The position numbers and the translations under genes are program-made. Below the pieces are notes generated by a model that had not been told where the DNA came from, did not search any database, and was given only the letters and a program-made list of their open reading frames with translations. This document shows, piece by piece, positions 59,510 to 64,000 of a stretch of DNA of 64,000 bases. Source of the stretch: Methylophilus sp. 5 (GTDB lineage: Bacteria; Pseudomonadota; Gammaproteobacteria; Burkholderiales; Methylophilaceae); assembly GCF_000515275.1 (NCBI RefSeq), contig NZ_KI911560.1, positions 1,922,001-1,986,000 on the forward strand. Reading direction: 5' to 3'. The first letter of the stretch is position 1. Every line of letters starts with the position of its first letter.

Positions 59510-60121
59510 ATGAACGAGCCTGCTAGCAACCATCGTGGGGTGTTGCATTTGAGCAAGGTGTTTGCGGATGCGTTGCGCATGCGCGATGCCTATACGCGCT
59601 TGCATAGTGATCGGGTGATGTCGCTGTCTAAAGGGATAGGGCAGGCGATTGGTTTAAGCAGCAAAGAGCTGGACGCCCTGGAGTTGGGCGCCTGTTTGCA
59701 TGATATTGGCAAGATTGTGGTGCCGGATGCGGTGTTGTTAAAGCCGAGTAAGCTGGATGAACGTGAGTTTGCGATCATGCAGTCGCATCCGTCGGTGGGG
59801 GCGGATTTAATTGAGGTGTATGAGCATGACGATGCGCATCGTATTGCCGATGTGGTGCGGCACCATCATGAGTGGTTTAACGGCAGCGGCTATCCTGGCC
59901 GTCTTGTCGGTGAGGCGATTCCGTTGTTGGCACGCATTGTGACGGTGGTGGATAACTACGATGCGATGGCGGTGCGGCGGGTGTATCAAGGCGCGAGGCC
60001 ACATCATGAGATTATGCAGATTATGGAAAGTGAAGCCGGGACCAAGCTGGATCCTGAGATGTTTAAACGTTTCGTCCAGGTGATTGATGATCCACGTTAT
60101 GCCATGTTCAAGGCATCTTGA
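59510..60121 (+). CDS. HD-GYP domain protein (cyclic-di-GMP phosphodiesterase)
   Basis: 203 residues, essentially a single HD-GYP domain. HSDRVMSLSKGIGQAIG, catalytic HD in ACLHDIGKIVVPD, second metal histidines (RHHHEWFNGSGYPGRL containing the GYP motif), and DNYDAMAVRR are all present, so it should hydrolyse c-di-GMP. There is no sensor or receiver domain. Ends in a strong bidirectional terminator. Confidence 0.92.
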   Translation: MNEPASNHRGVLHLSKVFADALRMRDAYTRLHSDRVMSLSKGIGQAIGLSSKELDALELGACLHDIGKIVVPDAVLLKPSKLDEREFAIMQSHPSVGADLIEVYEHDDAHRIADVVRHHHEWFNGSGYPGRLVGEAIPLLARIVTVVDNYDAMAVRRVYQGARPHHEIMQIMESEAGTKLDPEMFKRFVQVIDDPRYAMFKAS

Positions 60122-60132
60122 GACGCGCATTA

Positions 60133-60162
60133 AAAAAGGCTGGAGAATTCTCCAGCCTTTTT
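60133..60162. terminator. Bidirectional terminator between HD-GYP gene and ychF
   Basis: Perfect 30-bp palindrome (left half begins AAAAAGGCTGGAG) with A5 on one side and T5 on the other; effective for both convergent genes. Confidence 0.9.
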
Positions 60163-60183
60163 GTGTGTTAGTGCAATGCGCGC

Positions 60184-61269
60184 TTAAACATTGAATCTAA
60201 AGTGCATCACATCGCCATCTTGCACGATGTATTCTTTGCCTTCGAGGCGCATTTTGCCTGCTTCTTGTGAGCCTTTTTCGCCTTTGTTTTTCACGTATTC
60301 ATCATAGGCGATCACTTCGGCGCGGATAAATCCGCGTTCAAAGTCGGTGTGGATCACACCTGCGGCTTGTGGCGCGGTAGCGCCTTTTTTCACGGTCCAG
60401 GCGCGTACTTCTTGCACGCCAGCGGTAAAGTAGGTTTGCAGGCCTAGCAAGTCGTAAGCGGCACGGATGACGCGGTTAAGGCCTGGCTCTTCTTGGCCGA
60501 GTTCTTCTAAAAACAGCAGTTTGTCTTCTTCGTCCAGCTCTGAGATTTCACCTTCAATTTTGGCGCAAATGGTCACCACAGGCGCGCTCTCAGTTTTTGC
60601 CAGGGCCAGCACTTTGTCCAAATGCGGGTTGTTTTCAAAACCGCCTTCAATCACGTTGGTGATATACATCACTGGTTTGACGGTGATCAGGCACAGTGGC
60701 TTGAGCAAGTTGAGTTCATCTGCATCCAGGCCCAGTGTGCGTACGGCTTTGGCGTCGTTTAAGCACGGCACCACTTTTTCGAGCACTTTAATCAGGGCGA
60801 TGGCTTCTTTGTCGCCACTTTTGGCTTTTTTGCCTTCGCGCTGCATGGTTTTTTCGACCGTTTCCATGTCGGCCAGGGCCAGCTCGGTGTTGATCACTTC
60901 AATGTCGGCCAGCGGGTCTATCTTGCCTGCGACGTGAATAACGTTGCCGTCTTCAAAGCAGCGCACGACGTGCGCAATCGCGTCTGTCTCGCGGATGTTA
61001 GCCAAAAACTTGTTGCCCAGGCCTTCGCCTTTGGAAGCACCTGCCACTAAACCGGCAATGTCGACAAACTCGACAATCGCAGGTTGTACTTTTTGCGGTT
61101 TAACAATGTCGATCAGCGGTTGCAGGCGTGGGTCTGGCACCTCGACGATGCCAACGTTGGGCTCGATGGTGCAGAAAGGGTAGTTTTCTGCGGCGATGCC
61201 CGCTTTGGTGATGGCGTTAAACAAGGTGGATTTGCCTACATTTGGCAGGCCGACAATACCGCATTTCAT
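60184..61269 (-). CDS. ychF: Ribosome-binding ATPase YchF
   Basis: 361 residues, Obg-family NTPase. P-loop [14 protein letters not shown], switch/G3 [14 protein letters not shown], altered G4 MYITNV-N-E that gives ATP preference, and the C-terminal TGS domain ([38 protein letters not shown]). It binds ribosomes and is linked to stress response and translation quality. Highly conserved core gene; base use here matches the flanking core rather than the 48-59 kb region. Confidence 0.97.
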   Translation of the reverse strand: MKCGIVGLPNVGKSTLFNAITKAGIAAENYPFCTIEPNVGIVEVPDPRLQPLIDIVKPQKVQPAIVEFVDIAGLVAGASKGEGLGNKFLANIRETDAIAHVVRCFEDGNVIHVAGKIDPLADIEVINTELALADMETVEKTMQREGKKAKSGDKEAIALIKVLEKVVPCLNDAKAVRTLGLDADELNLLKPLCLITVKPVMYITNVIEGGFENNPHLDKVLALAKTESAPVVTICAKIEGEISELDEEDKLLFLEELGQEEPGLNRVIRAAYDLLGLQTYFTAGVQEVRAWTVKKGATAPQAAGVIHTDFERGFIRAEVIAYDEYVKNKGEKGSQEAGKMRLEGKEYIVQDGDVMHFRFNV

Positions 61270-61486
61270 AGTGGATGAACCTTAGCGTGAGTATTGCCGC
61301 AGCATTATATTGCGGCAAAGATTGAATAAAACCAATATTTTACCGTTAGTATTGAGATAGAGCCAGAATCAATCTTGATTTGACACAAGTTGCCTACAAG
61401 ATTTAAGTTTTATTATAAATAAACAAATGCACGACTGCGGGGGCATAATCATAAGCGTCGTGCGCCTTCCTGATTAAGGATGAGAA
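61270..61486. other. Divergent promoter region, ychF and the c-di-GMP protein
   Basis: 217 bases between divergent starts. AT-rich around 61310-61440, probably promoters for both genes; no specific -10/-35 pair or operator stands out. Confidence 0.4.
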
Positions 61487-64000
61487 ATGGTTCGTTTCAA
61501 TATGGCATCATTGCAGCAGTTATTGTCGTCACGATGGATCGCTGCAGTGATCCTGCTGTGTGCTTTGCAGACTACCTTTTTACTGTGGATGAGCGAGCGT
61601 CATCATGCCGAGGCATTGCAGACGGTGAAGTTCAAGCAGTCGGTACTGTCTGCGTCTGAGGCCATCCAGCAGCGGCTCAATGCTTACCGGCAAATTCTCA
61701 AAGGGGTGGAGCAACTGTATATTTCATCACAGTTTGTTTCGGCCGAAGAGTTTCGGCTCTATGTAGACAACTATCTCAAAAGCACAGAATACAACAGCCT
61801 GAATGCGCTGGGCTTTATCAAATATATCCATCTGCAACATCCAGAAACCTTTAAAGACCTGGATATGCCGATTCAACAATTGCTCAAGCATCTGGAATTT
61901 ATCAAAGGTGACGAAGAGGTGGCGCCGGTGTTGTATGTGGAGCCGCGCAATGATGCTAACCGCGAAACACTGCTTAAAAACACTTTTTTAGATGCGCAAC
62001 TGCGTGCAGATTTGCTGGAGGCAGGTGATGGTGACCGCCTGGTGCTGTCTGGCCATTATGCCGCTAACACCAGCGTGCAGCCTTATAAAAACTATATTTT
62101 TCATGCGCCGGTATACCGTCAGCATGAGGGCATGCAAACGGGCGATCGCCGCCATTGGCTGAATGGCTGGGTGTTTTTACGCTTTGATGTCGCGGCCATG
62201 CTGGCCGAGGCGCTGCACCCGATGGAGCAACGCCTGGTACATTTTGATGTGTTTGACCACGGCCATGAAGAAGGCCAGGTGCCTTTGTATCACAGTGGCT
62301 CTGAGGATACGCATGTGCATGACAGCGAGGCCGAGTTTACGGTCGCGCATACTTTAAATGTGAGCGGGCAGGTGTGGCGTTTGCAGGCGCGGTCTACCCC
62401 GGCCTTTGAAGCCGCGACCGATTACCGTGATGCGAATGATATGGGCGTGCTCGGCGTGGTGATCAGCTTGTTGTTGGCGGGGTTGGTGCAGTTTGCCGTG
62501 GTGCGCCACCGCACGCGCAATGCGTTAGAAAAATATAACCTGGCACTCAATAGTAGCGAGCAGCGCTGGAAGTTTGCCATGGAAAGCACCGGCGACGGTG
62601 TGTGGGACTGGAATGTGCCGGAGTCTAAGGTGGTGTTTTCTGAGCATTGGAAAAAAATCCTGGGCTTTGCCGCGCACGAGCTCGACCATCAACCAAGCAC
62701 CTGGAACCAGCGCATTCACCCGGATGATGCCCCCGCGGCGATGGACTTGCATCAGCAAGTGCTCGACGGTGAGCGTGAGCAATATGCGATTGAGTATCGC
62801 ATGCTATGCAAAGACGGCAGCTGGAAATGGGTGTTTGACCGCGGCATGGTGCTGATGCACGACGATGATGGCAAGCCGACGCGCATACTGGGTACGCTGG
62901 CGGATATTTCAAAAATCAAGCAGTCAGAAGAGGTGGTTTGGCAATATGCCAACGTTGATACCCTGACTGGTTTGCCTAACCGACGCCTGTTTTTTGACCG
63001 GCTGGATCAGGCACTGCATGCGGTTAAAAACCATAGCCAAAAACTGGCGATTATCTTTTTAGACCTCGACCGCTTTAAAGAGGTCAATGATACCCAGGGG
63101 CATGATCAGGGCGACAAATTGCTGTTGCAGGCGGGCAAACGCCTGTTAGGCTGCGTTGGCAATAATGACCTGGTGGCCAGGCTGGGCGGTGACGAATTTG
63201 TGCTGATGTTGAATGACGCGCATGCCAGCCATGTAGAGGCACTGGCGCAACGGGTGCTGGAGGCATTGTCGCAGCCGTTTCAGCTGGATGACACGCATGC
63301 TTATGTTTCAGCCAGCCTGGGCATTGCGATTTTTCCAGACGATGCCGGTAATAAAGAAGACCTGATGAAGCGTGTAGATCAGGCCATGTATGCCTCTAAG
63401 CAAAAGGGCGGTAACTGCTTTACTTATTTCACGCCGCGCATGCAGCAGAATGCAGAAAATCGCATGCGCTTGTCGCAAGATTTGCGCCAGGCCATCAGCA
63501 ACGACGAGTTTTTTCTTGAGTATCAGCCAGTGGTTGATTTGCAGACTAATATGGTAGTGAAAGCCGAAGCCTTGTTGCGTTGGCAGCACCCGGTCAAAGG
63601 GCTGATTCCGCCCATGGAGTTTATCTGCATTGCCGAAGATAATTTGCTGATTGTGCCGATCGGTGAGTGGGTGTTTAAAACGGCGATTGCGCAGTGTCGG
63701 CAGTGGCGCCAGACCTTGCATCCTATGTTTCAACTGGCCGTGAATAAATCGCCGGTGCAATTTGCCACCGAGCACAGAAAGAATGAAGACTGGCTGTTTG
63801 AAATGGCCAAAAACCATCATGAGGGCAATATGCTGGTGGTGGAAATTACCGAGCGCTTATTGTTAGATGCCAGCTCGCAAGTGAGTGAGCGCCTGGCGCA
63901 ATATCAGCGGGCCGGGGTGCAGGTTGCGCTGGACGATTTTGGCACCGGCTATTCTGCCTTGTCTTACCTGAAAAAATTCCCCATCGACTATGTCAAAATT
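61487..64000 (+). CDS. CHASE-PAS-GGDEF-EAL cyclic-di-GMP protein (3' end outside window)
   Basis: First 838 residues, open at the right edge. Membrane helix (AAVILLCALQTTFLLWM, residues about 18-35), periplasmic CHASE sensor (residues about 45-270; NALGFIKYIH), second helix (LGVVISLLLAGLVQFAVV, about 320-340), PAS domain with PAC (WDWNVPESKVVFSEHW, YRMLCKDGSWKWVFDRG), GGDEF domain with intact LGGDEF near residue 567, and EAL domain with AEALLRW near residue 690, NKSPVQF, VEITERLL and DDFGTGYS. Both active-site motifs look complete, so synthesis or hydrolysis of c-di-GMP is possible. AAGGA lies 6 nt before the ATG. Confidence 0.95.
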   Translation, partial: MVRFNMASLQQLLSSRWIAAVILLCALQTTFLLWMSERHHAEALQTVKFKQSVLSASEAIQQRLNAYRQILKGVEQLYISSQFVSAEEFRLYVDNYLKSTEYNSLNALGFIKYIHLQHPETFKDLDMPIQQLLKHLEFIKGDEEVAPVLYVEPRNDANRETLLKNTFLDAQLRADLLEAGDGDRLVLSGHYAANTSVQPYKNYIFHAPVYRQHEGMQTGDRRHWLNGWVFLRFDVAAMLAEALHPMEQRLVHFDVFDHGHEEGQVPLYHSGSEDTHVHDSEAEFTVAHTLNVSGQVWRLQARSTPAFEAATDYRDANDMGVLGVVISLLLAGLVQFAVVRHRTRNALEKYNLALNSSEQRWKFAMESTGDGVWDWNVPESKVVFSEHWKKILGFAAHELDHQPSTWNQRIHPDDAPAAMDLHQQVLDGEREQYAIEYRMLCKDGSWKWVFDRGMVLMHDDDGKPTRILGTLADISKIKQSEEVVWQYANVDTLTGLPNRRLFFDRLDQALHAVKNHSQKLAIIFLDLDRFKEVNDTQGHDQGDKLLLQAGKRLLGCVGNNDLVARLGGDEFVLMLNDAHASHVEALAQRVLEALSQPFQLDDTHAYVSASLGIAIFPDDAGNKEDLMKRVDQAMYASKQKGGNCFTYFTPRMQQNAENRMRLSQDLRQAISNDEFFLEYQPVVDLQTNMVVKAEALLRWQHPVKGLIPPMEFICIAEDNLLIVPIGEWVFKTAIAQCRQWRQTLHPMFQLAVNKSPVQFATEHRKNEDWLFEMAKNHHEGNMLVVEITERLLLDASSQVSERLAQYQRAGVQVALDDFGTGYSALSYLKKFPIDYVKI

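Overview
The window looks like chromosome of a betaproteobacterial methylotroph, most likely a member of the Methylophilaceae (Methylophilus/Methylotenera type). The evidence is a complete 23-codon pqqA (PQQ precursor) at 32846, a cytochrome cL-like lipoprotein at 39737 of the type that accepts electrons from methanol dehydrogenase, a Cys-rich copper-storage protein, and secretion, TonB and PEP-CTERM genes typical of that group. The genus is an inference; no 16S or MDH gene is present.

Region by region. (1) 1-7328: 3' end of a large RTX protein and its type I secretion system: two tandem ABC transporters, an HlyD adaptor and a TolC channel, all overlapping. (2) 7370-16490: a type II secretion-like cluster, with gspG-F-E, then four genes in pilM-N-O-P order, a secretin and three more pseudopilins. 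No prepilin peptidase is present. (3) 16723-24839: exbB-exbD-tonB, a sorting-signal protein, then a FecI-type sigma factor, a FecR anti-sigma factor and a 1226-residue TonB-dependent receptor. (4) 25077-32743: LysR/SDR divergent pair, a higBA module whose toxin gene is frameshifted, two small envelope proteins, aldo/keto reductase, phospholipase A1 and NhaA. (5) 32846-44063: pqqA, then many small stress and envelope genes. A TCCTACA motif recurs 65-107 bp before their starts. Also here are a cfa-like operon, cytochrome cL, Csp and a solitary contractile tail-sheath gene. (6) 44325-48000: a two-thioredoxin-domain protein and a hipA fragment cut by an IS256-family element. (7) 48000-59270: AT-richer accessory stretch with BON-domain proteins, two Crp/Fnr regulators, an EF-hand protein, a second cfa-like gene, a fatty acid hydroxylase, PEP-CTERM, CsbD and cupin proteins, and an hsdR remnant. 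It ends at a tRNA-Met(CAU), which suggests a decayed island. (8) 59510-64000: core genes, HD-GYP, ychF and the start of a CHASE-PAS-GGDEF-EAL protein.

How the genes fit together. Regions 1-3 are an envelope export and import block. Regions 5 and 7 look like two stress regulons. The first is marked by TCCTACA sites. The second is marked by palindromes of the form TGTrCG-N4-CGyACA placed mostly 50-60 bp before starts, including those of both Crp/Fnr genes, BON genes and probably cfa. Both regulons are read from sequence pattern only and are untested. Start codons were chosen by Shine-Dalgarno spacing, gene overlap and signal-peptide position, and several differ from the longest open frame.
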